Made by a program: the position numbers and the translations under genes
Assembly: GCA_041397845.1 (NCBI GenBank)
Contig: JAWKVW010000015.1
Span: 27,076-91,075 of the forward strand
Source: JAKPQE01 sp041397845
Lineage (GTDB): Bacteria > Pseudomonadota > Alphaproteobacteria > Rhizobiales > JAKPQE01
Length of the DNA stretch: 64,000 bases
Reading direction: 5' to 3'
The notes under the pieces: model-generated
Told to the model about the DNA's origin: nothing
The model's input: the letters and a program-made list of their open reading frames with translations, nothing else
The model's database searches: none
In this document: in pieces, positions 28,325 to 36,966 of the stretch
How the letters are laid out: every line of letters starts with the position of its first letter
Numbering within the stretch: the first letter of the stretch is position 1

Positions 28325-28392
28325 GGATTCCCGCTTTCGCGGGAATGACAACGTCGTGGTGGGGACTGGATTCCCGCTTGCGCGGGAATGAC
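28325..28392. repeat. REP-like palindrome doublet (right)
   Basis: Units at 28325-28349 and 28368-28392 repeat the left doublet almost base for base, including the flanking GGA and TGAC and the 43-base period. The doublet starts about 10 bases after the GIY-YIG stop. Confidence 0.8.
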
Positions 28393-28448
28393 GTACCGAT
28401 GGCCGAGGCGTGCGGGACCGCTGGATTTGCGTTTGCCCGGAACCCTGC

Positions 28449-30041
28449 CTACCCGGCTCCCTCCTCCAGTGCCCGGCGGATGCGGCGGATGACGACGTCG
28501 CGGGCGCGGTCGTCGGCGGCCTGATCGAGGCGGTCGCCGATGTCGAGAATGAGTTTCGACAGGTCGTTGTGCCAGTCGAGGCGGGCGACCATTTCCGGCC
28601 GGATGCGGCGCTGGGCCTCGAGGTTGAGCGGGCGGGCGCCTTCCGGGCGAAGGGCAAAGGCATCGTCGATGACCGGGCGCAGGATCTCGATGCCGTCGGG
28701 CAGGAGCCGCTTCAGCCGGCGCTCGAGGCCTGTCTGGGCGTTTTCCTCGCCGTGGACGAGAAAGACGCCCCTGGCGATCGGCTGGCGGGCGGCGATCCAT
28801 TCGGCCAGTTCGCGGCCGTCGGCGTGGCCGGAATAGTCGTCAATCGAGCGGATGGCGGCTGCGACGCGGATCTCCTCGCCCTGGATGCGCACCTCCTTCT
28901 CGCCGGCAAGGAGCAGGCGGCCGAGGGTGCCCTCGGCCTGGAAGCCGACCATCAGAACCGTTGCGTCGTGGCGCCAGAGCCAGCGCTTGAGGTGATGGCG
29001 GATGCGGCCGGCCTCGCACATGCCGCTGGCGGAAATGATGATCTTGAAGCCGTCGACGCCGGCGATCGCCTTCGATTCCTCGACCGTCTCGGCAAAGCGC
29101 AGGTTCCTTGACCGCAGCGCCTTCTTGAAGTCGTGGCCGTCCTCGAGATGGGCGGCGTTGGCGGCAAAAACCCGCGTGGCGCGGATGGCGAGGGGCGAGT
29201 CGACGAAGACCGAGGCCTGCGGCACGGCGCCGGTCTGCATCAGCTCGACGATATCGAGGATGAGTTCCTGGGTCCGCTCGACGGCGAATGCGGGAATGAG
29301 GAGAGCGCCTTCCTCGTTGTAGGCGTCGCGGATCGCGGCGGCGAGATGATCGCGCCGGAGCTTCGCATCGGTCGCCGGGCGGTCGGTGTCGCCATAGGTC
29401 GATTCGCAGATGACGTAGTGAAAGCCTGCGGGCGCCTCGGGGTCGGGATGGAGCAGCTTGTTGTCGGGGCCGACGTCGCCGGAAAAGAGCAGGCGGAGCG
29501 GCTTGTCGCCATTGCCGCCAAGCTCGAGCTCCAGCGAGGCCGAGCCGAGGATATGGCCGGCATTCCAGAAGCGGGCGCGCACGCCCGGCGCCGGCTCGTA
29601 CCAGGTTTCGTATTCCATCAGGCGGAAATGGTTGAGGGCGGCGATCGCATCGGCGGCGGTGTAGATCGGCACGACCTCCTCGCGGCCGCGCTGGCGATTG
29701 CGGCGGTTGAGGTTCTCGACCTCGAATTCCTGGATGTGGCCGCTGTCCGGCAGCATGATGGCGCAAAGGTCGATGGTGCCGCGCGTTGCAAAGATGCGGC
29801 CCTTGAACCCGGCCTTGCAGAGCTTCGGCAGGAGGCCGGAGTGGTCGATGTGGGCGTGGGTCAGAAGCACGGCGTCGATGTTTGCCGGATCGAAAGGAAA
29901 TTCGCGGTAGTTGAGGCTCTTCAGGGTCTTGGAGCCCTGATACATGCCGCAATCGACGAGCAGGCGGGCACCCTCGGCCTCGATCAGGTGGCAGGAGCCG
30001 GTCACCGTTCGGGCAGCGCCGTGGAATTTGAGGATCGTCAT
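28449..30041 (-). CDS. MBL-fold beta-CASP RNA/DNA-processing exonuclease
   Basis: A 530-residue metallo-beta-lactamase-fold protein with LLTHAHIDHSGLLP (HxHxDH metal site), GHILGSASLEL, LLFSGDVGPD, then a beta-CASP region (IPAFAVERTQELILDI; IIISASGMCEAGRIRHHLKR) and DDYSGHADGRELAEWI, as in CPSF-73-like bacterial proteins. The family includes RNA endo/exonucleases. GGAGG five bases upstream selects the ATG at 30041 over the one at 30053. It stands alone between the REP region and the divergent phzF-like gene. Confidence 0.9.
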   Translation of the reverse strand: MTILKFHGAARTVTGSCHLIEAEGARLLVDCGMYQGSKTLKSLNYREFPFDPANIDAVLLTHAHIDHSGLLPKLCKAGFKGRIFATRGTIDLCAIMLPDSGHIQEFEVENLNRRNRQRGREEVVPIYTAADAIAALNHFRLMEYETWYEPAPGVRARFWNAGHILGSASLELELGGNGDKPLRLLFSGDVGPDNKLLHPDPEAPAGFHYVICESTYGDTDRPATDAKLRRDHLAAAIRDAYNEEGALLIPAFAVERTQELILDIVELMQTGAVPQASVFVDSPLAIRATRVFAANAAHLEDGHDFKKALRSRNLRFAETVEESKAIAGVDGFKIIISASGMCEAGRIRHHLKRWLWRHDATVLMVGFQAEGTLGRLLLAGEKEVRIQGEEIRVAAAIRSIDDYSGHADGRELAEWIAARQPIARGVFLVHGEENAQTGLERRLKRLLPDGIEILRPVIDDAFALRPEGARPLNLEAQRRIRPEMVARLDWHNDLSKLILDIGDRLDQAADDRARDVVIRRIRRALEEGAG

Positions 30042-30247
30042 CTTCGCCTCCATCTCGTCGCGTCGCGTCCATGAAGCGCCTCGGCGCCGGCCGGGTCAAG
30101 GCAGGCTGAAGGGCGGAAATGACGCTCCGGCGGCAGGAGCGCGAAAGCACGTCGCGGCTGCCGTTTCGCGCTTGATCGCGGTTGCGGCGGCAAGTACCCA
30201 TGATCGGGATCGAATCCGGTATCAATCTGTCAGCAGGTGAAGTTGCC

Positions 30248-31162
30248 ATGTCGTTCAGCTATGTCGTCCTCGATGTCTTCACGGACCGGCCGCTGGCGGG
30301 CAATCCGCTGGCGGTGGTGCTTGGCGCCGACGAACTCGACGACCGGCGGATGCTGGCGATCGCGCAGGAGTTCAATCTCTCCGAGACGGTGTTCGTGCTG
30401 AAGGCTCGCAATCCGGCCCATTCGGCCCGGGTGCGGATCTTCACGCCGGGCGGCGAGGTGCCGTTCGCCGGGCATCCGACGGTCGGCACGGCCATCCTGC
30501 TTGCCAAGCAGCGGATCGGCGGCGAGCCGGAGAAGGAGCAGGACGTCATCGTCGTGCTCGAGGAGGAAATCGGCATTGTCCGGTGCGGTGTGGTGCTGTC
30601 GCCGGGCGGTGGCGCCTTTGCCGAGTTCGACGTGCCGAAGGTTCCCGCATCGGCCGGTCCGGCCGGCGACAAGGAGTTGATCGCGGCGGCGCTCGGGCTG
30701 ACCAAGGCCGAGCTCGGCTTTGAAAACCACAAGCCGACGCGCTTCGACGCCGGTCTTGGCTTCACCTTCGTGCCGGTGCACGACCTCGAGGCAATGGCGA
30801 AGATCCGCCTCGAGCGGGCGATCTGGCGGGACGCCTTTCCCGGCGACGAGCGGGCGATGGTCGTTGCCTATTGCCGCGAGACGGTGCACCACGAGAACCA
30901 GTTCCATGCGCGGATGTTCGCGCCGTTCGCCGGGATCGACGAGGACCCGGCGACGGGCTCTGCCGCCGCGGCCTTTGCCGGCGTCGTGCGCAAGTTCGAC
31001 GAGCCGCGCGACGGCGTTCACCGGGTGCGGGTCGAGCAGGGGCTCGAGATGGGCCGGCCGAGCGTCATCGAAGTCGAGCTCGACGTCGATGGCGGCAAGC
31101 TGCGTTCGGTGCGGATCGGCGGCGGCGCCGTCGTCGTCGCCGAGGGCGAGCTGAAGATCTGA
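30248..31162 (+). CDS. PhzF family isomerase/epimerase
   Basis: A 304-residue PhzF-like protein: MSFSYVVLDVFTDRPLAGNP at the start, the active-site-type region EFNLSETVFVL, FTPGGEVPFAGHPTVGTAIL, and IDEDPATGSAAAAFAG near the C-terminus. PhzF isomerises a phenazine precursor in Pseudomonas, but most homologues have unknown substrates and no phenazine genes are nearby. The ATG at 30248 is preferred to 30182 because homology begins there. Confidence 0.9.
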   Translation: MSFSYVVLDVFTDRPLAGNPLAVVLGADELDDRRMLAIAQEFNLSETVFVLKARNPAHSARVRIFTPGGEVPFAGHPTVGTAILLAKQRIGGEPEKEQDVIVVLEEEIGIVRCGVVLSPGGGAFAEFDVPKVPASAGPAGDKELIAAALGLTKAELGFENHKPTRFDAGLGFTFVPVHDLEAMAKIRLERAIWRDAFPGDERAMVVAYCRETVHHENQFHARMFAPFAGIDEDPATGSAAAAFAGVVRKFDEPRDGVHRVRVEQGLEMGRPSVIEVELDVDGGKLRSVRIGGGAVVVAEGELKI

Positions 31163-31320
31163 GAACGGGCAGGGCGGCATTGCCGTCTTGCCAGCGGACC
31201 CTAACTGCGGCTATTAAGAGCGCCAAGGTCGCGCGTTAACCCTTCCTTAAGGGCGGGCGCGGACCTTCAGGCAAACAGGCAGTCCGACCGACGGACACCG
31301 AAGGAACGGCAGAACGAGCG

Positions 31321-31431
31321 ATGATCGCGTCCGGCCAGATGGACGAAATGATCTCGACCGACGCGGCGATCGCGGCGGGCGCTCGTGCCATGCTCCTTTC
31401 CGGCCTTATCCTCCTCCTTAGGTGCCCCTGA
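31321..31431 (+). CDS. Leucine-rich leader peptide of leuA (attenuator)
   Basis: A short open frame ends MLLSGLILLLRCP-stop, with six leucines among the last 13 codons, about 120 bases before leuA. Full length from the ATG at 31321 is 36 residues; in-frame ATGs at 31339, 31348 and 31390 are possible starts, the last giving only the leucine-rich part. Its TGA lies inside the left arm of a perfect 8-base inverted repeat (31425-31432 with 31461-31468). This is the expected layout of a leucine attenuator, where stalling at Leu codons controls leuA. Confidence 0.65.
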   Translation: MIASGQMDEMISTDAAIAAGARAMLLSGLILLLRCP

Positions 31432-31468
31432 GCGCCGACAGTCCGGTCATCGGGCGGGTCCTCAGGGG
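31425..31468 (+). promoter_or_regulatory. Attenuator-like hairpin before leuA
   Basis: CCCCTGAG pairs perfectly with CTCAGGGG across 28 bases, and the inner sequence contains a smaller GC-rich stem. No U-run follows, so it may act by sequestering translation signals or as an anti-terminator arm rather than as a simple terminator. Confidence 0.45.
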
Positions 31469-31549
31469 ATGATGTATCGGCAGAAACATCGGCACTGACG
31501 GCATGAGCGCGAAAACGAGCGCCGGCCGGGACGGAAGGACAAGCATCCA

Positions 31550-33112
31550 ATGAGCAACGACAGCCAGACGACCGCGGACGCCAATCGCGTCATCATCTTC
31601 GACACCACCTTGCGCGACGGCGAGCAGTGCCCCGGCGCGACGATGACGCTCGATGAAAAGCTGCAGGTCGCCGACATGCTCGACGAGATGGGCGTCGACG
31701 TCATCGAGGCCGGCTTTCCGATCGCCTCGAACGGCGATTTCGAGGCGGTCAACGAGGTCGCCAAGCGGGTGAAGAACGCCACTGTCTGCGGTCTCGCGCG
31801 GGCCGGCGTGAAGGACATCGACCGGGCCGGCGAGGCAATCAAGCCGGCGCGGCGCGGCCGCATCCACACCTTCATTTCCACCAGCCCGGTGCATATGAAG
31901 TACAAGCTGCAGAAGTCGCCGGACGAGGTCTACGAGGCGGTGATCGCCAGCGTGTCGCGGGCGCGCAACTGGACGGACGACGTCGAGTGGAGCGCCGAGG
32001 ACGCGACGCGCACCGAGCACGATTTCCTGTGCCGCTGCGTCGAGGCGGCGATCAGGGCCGGGGCCGGCACGATCAACATTCCCGACACGGTCGGCTACAC
32101 CGTGCCGGACGAGTATTTTGCGCTCTACCGGATGTTGCTGGAGCGGGTGCCGGGTGCCGACAAGGTGATCTTCTCGACCCATTGCCACAATGATCTCGGC
32201 ATGGCGGTGGCCAATTCGCTGGCCGGCGTTCGCGCCGGCGCGCGGCAGGTGGAGTGCACCGTCAACGGTCTCGGCGAGCGGGCGGGCAATGCCTCGCTGG
32301 AAGAGATCGTGATGGCGCTGAAGACCCGCGCCGACGTGCTGCCGTTCACGACCGGCATCGACGCGTCCTATCTGACGCGTGCCTCCAAGCTGGTTTCGGC
32401 GGTAACCTCGTTCCCGGTCCAGTACAACAAGGCGATCGTCGGGCGGAATGCCTTTGCGCATGAGTCCGGCATTCATCAGGACGGCATGCTGAAGCACACC
32501 CAGACCTACGAGATCATGACGCCGGAATCGGTCGGCGTTTCCAAGACCTCGCTGGTGATGGGCAAGCATTCCGGCCGCAACGCCTTTCGGGACAAGCTGA
32601 AGCAGCTCGGCTACCAGATCTCCGACAACCAGTTCGAGGATGCCTTCGCCCGGTTCAAGGATCTCGCCGACCGCAAGAAGCATGTCTACGACGAGGATAT
32701 CGAGGCGCTGGTCGACGAGAAGCTGGCGACCGCCGAGGACCGGATGAAGGTGCTGTCGTTGCTGGTGGTTGCCGGCACGATGGGCCCGCAGGTGGCGACG
32801 TTGACGCTGGAGCAGGACGGCGAGCACCGCACGGTGCAGGCGCAGGGCAACGGCCCGGTCGATGCGACCTTCAATGCCATCAAGGCGCTGGTGCCGCATG
32901 AGGCGACGCTGGAGCTCTATCAGGTGCACGCGGTGACCGAGGGTACGGACGCGCAGGCCGAGGTGTCGGTGCGCCTCGCCGAGGGCGGCACGAGCTATAC
33001 CGGCCGGGCGGCGCATCCCGATACGCTGGTCTCCTCGGCCAAGGCCTATCTGACGGCGCTGAACAAGCTCATCCTGCGGCGCGACCGGCTGCACGCGCAC
33101 GCGGCCGAATAA
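31550..33112 (+). CDS. leuA: 2-isopropylmalate synthase
   Basis: A 520-residue LeuA: IFDTTLRDGEQCPGATMTLD at the start of the TIM barrel, metal-site STHCHNDLGMAVANSLAG, TVNGLGERAGNASLEEIVMA, then a linker and the C-terminal leucine-binding regulatory domain (GPQVATLTLEQDGEHRTVQA). It condenses acetyl-CoA with 2-oxoisovalerate, the first step of leucine synthesis. A leucine-rich leader peptide lies upstream, and the regulatory domain predicts leucine feedback as well. Confidence 0.96.
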   Translation: MSNDSQTTADANRVIIFDTTLRDGEQCPGATMTLDEKLQVADMLDEMGVDVIEAGFPIASNGDFEAVNEVAKRVKNATVCGLARAGVKDIDRAGEAIKPARRGRIHTFISTSPVHMKYKLQKSPDEVYEAVIASVSRARNWTDDVEWSAEDATRTEHDFLCRCVEAAIRAGAGTINIPDTVGYTVPDEYFALYRMLLERVPGADKVIFSTHCHNDLGMAVANSLAGVRAGARQVECTVNGLGERAGNASLEEIVMALKTRADVLPFTTGIDASYLTRASKLVSAVTSFPVQYNKAIVGRNAFAHESGIHQDGMLKHTQTYEIMTPESVGVSKTSLVMGKHSGRNAFRDKLKQLGYQISDNQFEDAFARFKDLADRKKHVYDEDIEALVDEKLATAEDRMKVLSLLVVAGTMGPQVATLTLEQDGEHRTVQAQGNGPVDATFNAIKALVPHEATLELYQVHAVTEGTDAQAEVSVRLAEGGTSYTGRAAHPDTLVSSAKAYLTALNKLILRRDRLHAHAAE

Positions 33113-33137
33113 GCGTCCATCACGGCCAATCGACGAG

Positions 33138-33163
33138 GGAGCGCCGGGTCATTCCGGCGCTCC
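33138..33163. terminator. Terminator between convergent leuA and DUF123 genes
   Basis: GGAGCGCCGG pairs with CCGGCGCTCC around a six-base loop, followed by TTG on the plus strand. It overlaps the stop codon of the convergent gene. Confidence 0.6.
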
Positions 33164-33646
33164 TTGCCATTTCAACAGATGGCTCTTGCAGATGCGGCAG
33201 TCGCTCGAGCCGAAGCCCGGTGCCGGCTGGCTGAACTGCGGCATCGCGGCGATGGCGGCAACGAGCCGGCATTCGGTCATGTCGCCGGGGAAGGGCAGGG
33301 CGATGCGGCGGCGGGCGGAGACGGTCAGCCGGTCGACGTGCCAGCGCTGTTTCTTTTCCGCCGCGAGGTGCCGGCCGAGACGGGCGGCAAGGCCGCCAGG
33401 GCCGCGGGCCGAGCCGCAATAGAGATACCAGCCCGCCGGCAGGAGGATTTCCGGCTGGCGCGGGAGCGAGATCGCGGCAGGCTGGCCGAGATCGATCGCC
33501 AGGACGTAGGCGCCGGGGTGCGGCAGGATGCGTTCGGCTGATGCCGCCGGTGCCGGCAGGTCCGCAAAGGCCTGACCGAGCGCCCGGAGCAACGCCTCGG
33601 GCAGGTCTTGCAGAACTTCGTGATCGTTTGAACAGTTTTTGTTCAT
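33149..33646 (-). CDS. DUF123 (GIY-YIG-like) domain protein
   Basis: A 165-residue protein starting MNKNCSNDHEVLQDLPEALL. The DUF123 core is visible: GAYVLAIDLGQP, LPAGWYLYCGSARGPGGLAA, RLGRH, WHVDRLT, and a cysteine cluster FGSSDCRICKSHLL. DUF123 is related to the GIY-YIG fold and is often fused to endonuclease III or Nth-like proteins; function is unproven. It is convergent with leuA and divergent from the DUF3365 haem protein gene with 82 bases between starts. Confidence 0.8.
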   Translation of the reverse strand: MNKNCSNDHEVLQDLPEALLRALGQAFADLPAPAASAERILPHPGAYVLAIDLGQPAAISLPRQPEILLPAGWYLYCGSARGPGGLAARLGRHLAAEKKQRWHVDRLTVSARRRIALPFPGDMTECRLVAAIAAMPQFSQPAPGFGSSDCRICKSHLLKWQGAPE

Positions 33647-33728
33647 CTGCACCCACAACAGGATTGCGGAAACCTTCCAGCATTGGTTAGGCTCGTCCAC
33701 CAAGAATAGCAAAAGAGGGAGGAATGAC

Positions 33729-34304
33729 ATGAAGCGGGTGTTTCTTGCGCTCTCGGTTCTCGGACTGGCGGCAGCAACGCCGGCGCTCGGCGCCGACGTC
33801 GAGGCGCTGAAGGCCGAGGCCAAGGCGGTGATGATGAAGTTTGGCGGCGCGCTGAAGGGCGAGCTCGAGACGGCGATGAAGGCCGGCGGGCCGAAGCAGG
33901 CTATCCCGGTCTGCAACGAGAAGGCGCCGGCGATTGCCCACGACGTTTCGGCGGCCGAGGGCTGGACGGTCGGCCGTTCGAGCCACAAGCTGCGCAATCC
34001 GCACAATGAGCCGGATGCCTTCACGCGCGGGGCGATCGAGGACTTTCTCGCCCGGCAGGAGAAGGGCGAGACGGCCGATACGCTGGTCAAGGCCGGTGTC
34101 GTCGAGGAAGGCGGCAAGAAGGTCTTCCGGATCGTCAAGGCGATCCCGACCGGCGAGGTCTGCCTCAACTGCCATGGCGGCGAGGAAGTGAAGGCCGAGA
34201 CGGCCGAGCTTCTGGCGAAATACTATCCCGACGACAAGGCGCGCGGATTCAAGGTCGGCGAGATGCGCGGCGTCTTCACGCTGTCGAAGGAACTCGCCGA
34301 CTGA
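33729..34304 (+). CDS. DUF3365 (Tll0287-like) monohaem c-type protein
   Basis: A 191-residue exported protein: signal MKRVFLALSVLGLAAATPAL ending AALGA-D, then a DUF3365 domain with VCNEKAPAIAHDVSA and LRNPHNEPDAFTRGA, and a single haem c motif CLNCHGG near residue 140. Relatives are haem- or redox-sensing periplasmic domains. GGAGG before the ATG at 33729 fixes the start. Role here unknown; it adds to the c-type cytochromes of the window. Confidence 0.85.
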   Translation: MKRVFLALSVLGLAAATPALGADVEALKAEAKAVMMKFGGALKGELETAMKAGGPKQAIPVCNEKAPAIAHDVSAAEGWTVGRSSHKLRNPHNEPDAFTRGAIEDFLARQEKGETADTLVKAGVVEEGGKKVFRIVKAIPTGEVCLNCHGGEEVKAETAELLAKYYPDDKARGFKVGEMRGVFTLSKELAD

Positions 34305-34315
34305 GGTATCGCCCG

Positions 34316-34341
34316 GGCGGACGGCCGACCGGCTGTCCGCC
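34316..34341. terminator. Bidirectional terminator
   Basis: GGCGGAC...GTCCGCC with a GC-rich inner stem lies between the convergent DUF3365 and CbiX-like genes. Confidence 0.5.
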
Positions 34342-34352
34342 TTGCGCTCGCT

Positions 34353-35102
34353 TCAGAAGCCGACCACGACGTGCTTGCTGACGGCATCGGCGATCAGCGG
34401 TGCAATCGAGAAATCGGTGCCGATCGGGCCGATGACCGGCACGTCGGAACGGCCGGACGCAGCGGCGATCAGCGGCAGGTCCTCGGCCGAGTGCAGGCCC
34501 CTGCCGGTGAAAAGAGCGATGATGATCGCCTGGTCCGGAAGCTGCGAGATGACGTCGACGAGATAGGGCGGCTCATCGAGGAAGCCGAAGCCGACGGGGG
34601 CGCCGCGCCGCTGGCGGGCGAGCCGCTCGGCAAGCAGCATGACGGCATTGCGCGGCTGGTTCGACTGGGTCGAGCCGTGCGCGGCGATGAGCACGAAGGT
34701 CTCGGAAAGGTCGAAGCGCCGGGCGCGGGCGGTTACCTCGATGCGGTCGGCGAGCCAGAGCGGCAGGCGCGGATCGAGGCCGAGCGGTGTCAGGATCGAG
34801 AAGGCGCGCTGGCCGGCAACAGAGTCGAGCCGCTGCGGCAGCACCTCCGAGACGAAGCGGCCATCGCTGAAGAACAGGGGGTAGACCAGCATCGGGCAGG
34901 CGCCGAGGCGATCGACGGCGCGCTCGATGGAGGGTTCGCCATAGAGCACGCCGGCGGAGACGGCCTGGCCTGGAAGGGCGGCGGCAACGGAGGCGGCAAG
35001 GCGGTCGAGCGCGGTATTGTCCAGCGCACCGCCGCGCTCACCATGCGCGGCGATCAGCACTCCGGCTCGTACAGGCAAACGACCGCCGGCATCCAGCGCC
35101 AT
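34353..35102 (-). CDS. CbiX/sirohydrochlorin chelatase-like protein
   Basis: A 249-residue protein starting MALDAGGRLPVRAGVLIAAH, with two CbiX-like halves: GVLIAAHGERGG near the N-terminus and VLIAAHGSTQSNQPRN near residue 145. The histidines of the HG motifs are metal-insertion residues in sirohydrochlorin cobalto/ferrochelatases. Sirohaem is used by sulfite and nitrite reductases, but no such gene is present here, so the substrate is open. The start at 35102 is chosen because homology begins there; the frame runs open upstream. Confidence 0.75.
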   Translation of the reverse strand: MALDAGGRLPVRAGVLIAAHGERGGALDNTALDRLAASVAAALPGQAVSAGVLYGEPSIERAVDRLGACPMLVYPLFFSDGRFVSEVLPQRLDSVAGQRAFSILTPLGLDPRLPLWLADRIEVTARARRFDLSETFVLIAAHGSTQSNQPRNAVMLLAERLARQRRGAPVGFGFLDEPPYLVDVISQLPDQAIIIALFTGRGLHSAEDLPLIAAASGRSDVPVIGPIGTDFSIAPLIADAVSKHVVVGF

Positions 35103-35299
35103 TTCGGGTTCTCCCCTCCTTGCCGATTCGGTCTCGTTCGCAAATATGGACTCATGAGATTTTCTGTCGAGGGCTAGCCGGCGTAATATTTCGTCGTAAG
35201 GCGGGTATTGATCGGAATATCGCCTGAACCAGATGATCAGGAACGAATTTTTCCGCCGGTGCGTTGTGCGGGGGAGCAGTGGAAGAAGACGAGACGAAG

Positions 35300-35836
35300 A
35301 TGAGCGCGGTGTCGTCAAAGGCACTCCTGGCGGAGATCAGGGACCTCGTGGAGATCGAGCAGGCGCCGGAAGCGCCGAGCCTTTCCGATGTCATGCGCCG
35401 CGAACTCGAATTCCAGAAGTGGCGGCTGATGCACAAATACGTGCATGACCGGCCGTTCCGCACGCGCGTCTCGATCAAGCGCAGCGAGCAGTGGCGCGAG
35501 GCGATGGCGATCCTCAGGGAAATCGGCGATCCGGAACTGAACGACTGGCTCTTGCTGCAAATCGAGGTCGCCCGCAACATCGAGCGTGGGGTGCGGGACC
35601 TGCGGCCGCGCAAGAATGGCCCCTGCCATCCGCTGGTGCTCGAATATGTCGGCAATCGCAAGCGCAAGGCGCTCGCCGTGCTGCATTTCGCCAAGGCGGC
35701 CGAGGCGGAAGGGTGTTACCGGGTCAATTCCGATTTCCACGGGCGCACAGCGGAAATCCTCGATCGCTACCGGCTCATCGATGTCGACGAGACCGGCCGG
35801 CCGAGGCCGACGTCCGAACCGATGGCCAGAAGCTAG
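35300..35836 (+). CDS. Conserved hypothetical protein, cytoplasmic, charged
   Basis: A 178-residue protein starting MSAVSSKALLAEIRDLVEIE. I do not recognise the family. It is rich in Arg and Glu, has no signal or membrane segment, and reads as mostly helical (RRELEFQKWRLMHKYVHDR; NDWLLLQIEVARNIERGVRD). Codon use matches its neighbours, and the opposite-strand gene on each side supports it as a real gene. It is divergent from the CbiX-like gene with about 200 bases between. Confidence 0.6.
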   Translation: MSAVSSKALLAEIRDLVEIEQAPEAPSLSDVMRRELEFQKWRLMHKYVHDRPFRTRVSIKRSEQWREAMAILREIGDPELNDWLLLQIEVARNIERGVRDLRPRKNGPCHPLVLEYVGNRKRKALAVLHFAKAAEAEGCYRVNSDFHGRTAEILDRYRLIDVDETGRPRPTSEPMARS

Positions 35837-35849
35837 ATCATCGTCGCCC

Positions 35850-36801
35850 TCAGGTGCCCCCGGCACCTGAACGCCGGCCCAGCATTGCCCTTGCGGCCCG
35901 GCCGGGACGGCCGTCGATGGCGGCAAGTCCGGCGCCGATGAGCGCCATGCCGAAGAGGTGACGAGGTGCCAGCGTTTCGCCGAGCACGAAGACACCGAGC
36001 AGGATCGCGCTGACCGGGACGATGAAGGTCACGAGCAGGATGTTGGTCGCGCCGGCGGTGGCGAGAATGCGGAAATAGAGCACGTAGGCGGCGGCGGTCG
36101 ACAGGGTGGCGATGGCGACGATCGCCGCGATCGTGACGGTACCGGGTGCGGGCAGCGTCCACGGCCGGTCGATGACGAGCATCACGGGGGCGAGGAGCAG
36201 GCTCGAGGCGACGACCTGGCCGGTGGCGGTGGTCAGCGGGTCGATGCCCATGCGGCGGAAGCGGCGGCCGAAGATCCCGGCAAAAGCGTAGGAGAGGGCA
36301 GCACCGAGGCAGGCGAGCTGCGCCAGCAGGTTGCCACCCAGCGTGCCGAGGGCGTCGATGCCGACCATCGCGACAACGCCGGCAAGACCGATGACGACGC
36401 CGGCAAGGCAGCCGCCGGTCATTTTTTCATCGCGGGTCAGAAGGTGCGCGACGATCACCGTGAAGAGCGGTGCCGTGGCATTGAGGATCGAGGCAAGGCC
36501 GGGAGGCAATGTGAGCCTGACCCGATGAGGCTGGGAAGGGGACGGCATTGTTGAGAAAGCCCATGCCGAGGAATGCTGCCCAGACGGCGGGGCGGTCGGG
36601 TAGTGCGCCCGCTTCGCTGGCGTGACGGAGAGGACGAGTGCGGCGCAGGAGAGCCGGGAGACGACGATGGTCAGCGTCGCAGGCCGCGCACGGCGAGGCC
36701 GACGAAGAAGAACGAGCCCCTGGCCAGGATCGAGAGCGTCAGCAGCATCGTCCAGCTCGGCAGGTTCTGGGCGCTTGACGGCGGGCGGTCGCTGCTGGCA
36801 T
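35850..36801 (-). CDS. DMT-superfamily (EamA) transporter, frameshifted N-terminal half
   Basis: The frame ending at 35850 carries the second EamA repeat (GIDPLTTATGQVVASSLLLA; TLSTAAAYVLYFRILATAGA; FIVPVSAILLGVFVLGETLA). The first repeat is broken: GLASILNATAPLFTVIVAHL begins near 36500, FLNNAVP and TIVVSRLSCAALVLS appear in other frames, and TMLLTLSILARGSFFFVGLA lies near 36720-36750. The start at 36801 is only approximate. Ten-helix EamA proteins export metabolites or amino acids; no substrate can be given. Confidence 0.72.
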
Positions 36802-36880
36802 CCAGGTGAAATGGAAAGTACACAGAGCAGGGGGCGATCTCGGCGGCCACCCGCTCTTTGGGCATCGATGCCGGAACGAC

Positions 36881-36905
36881 AAAGGGCGCCCGTCGGCGAC
36901 CCTTT
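36881..36905 (-). terminator. Probable terminator after the YkgJ-type gene
   Basis: AAAGGGCGCC-CGTC-GGCGACCCTTT is a near-perfect hairpin about 60 bases downstream of the stop at 36967. Confidence 0.5.
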
Positions 36906-36966
36906 ACATGCTCGTTTCGGCAGATCGCCTTGATGCCGGCTTGCGTGGCGAGGTGATCCATGAAGA

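Noticed and set aside
35203..35218. FNR-like box before the hypothetical gene (TTGATCGGAATATC)
   Set aside because: Only the left half-site fits; the right half lacks ATCAA.
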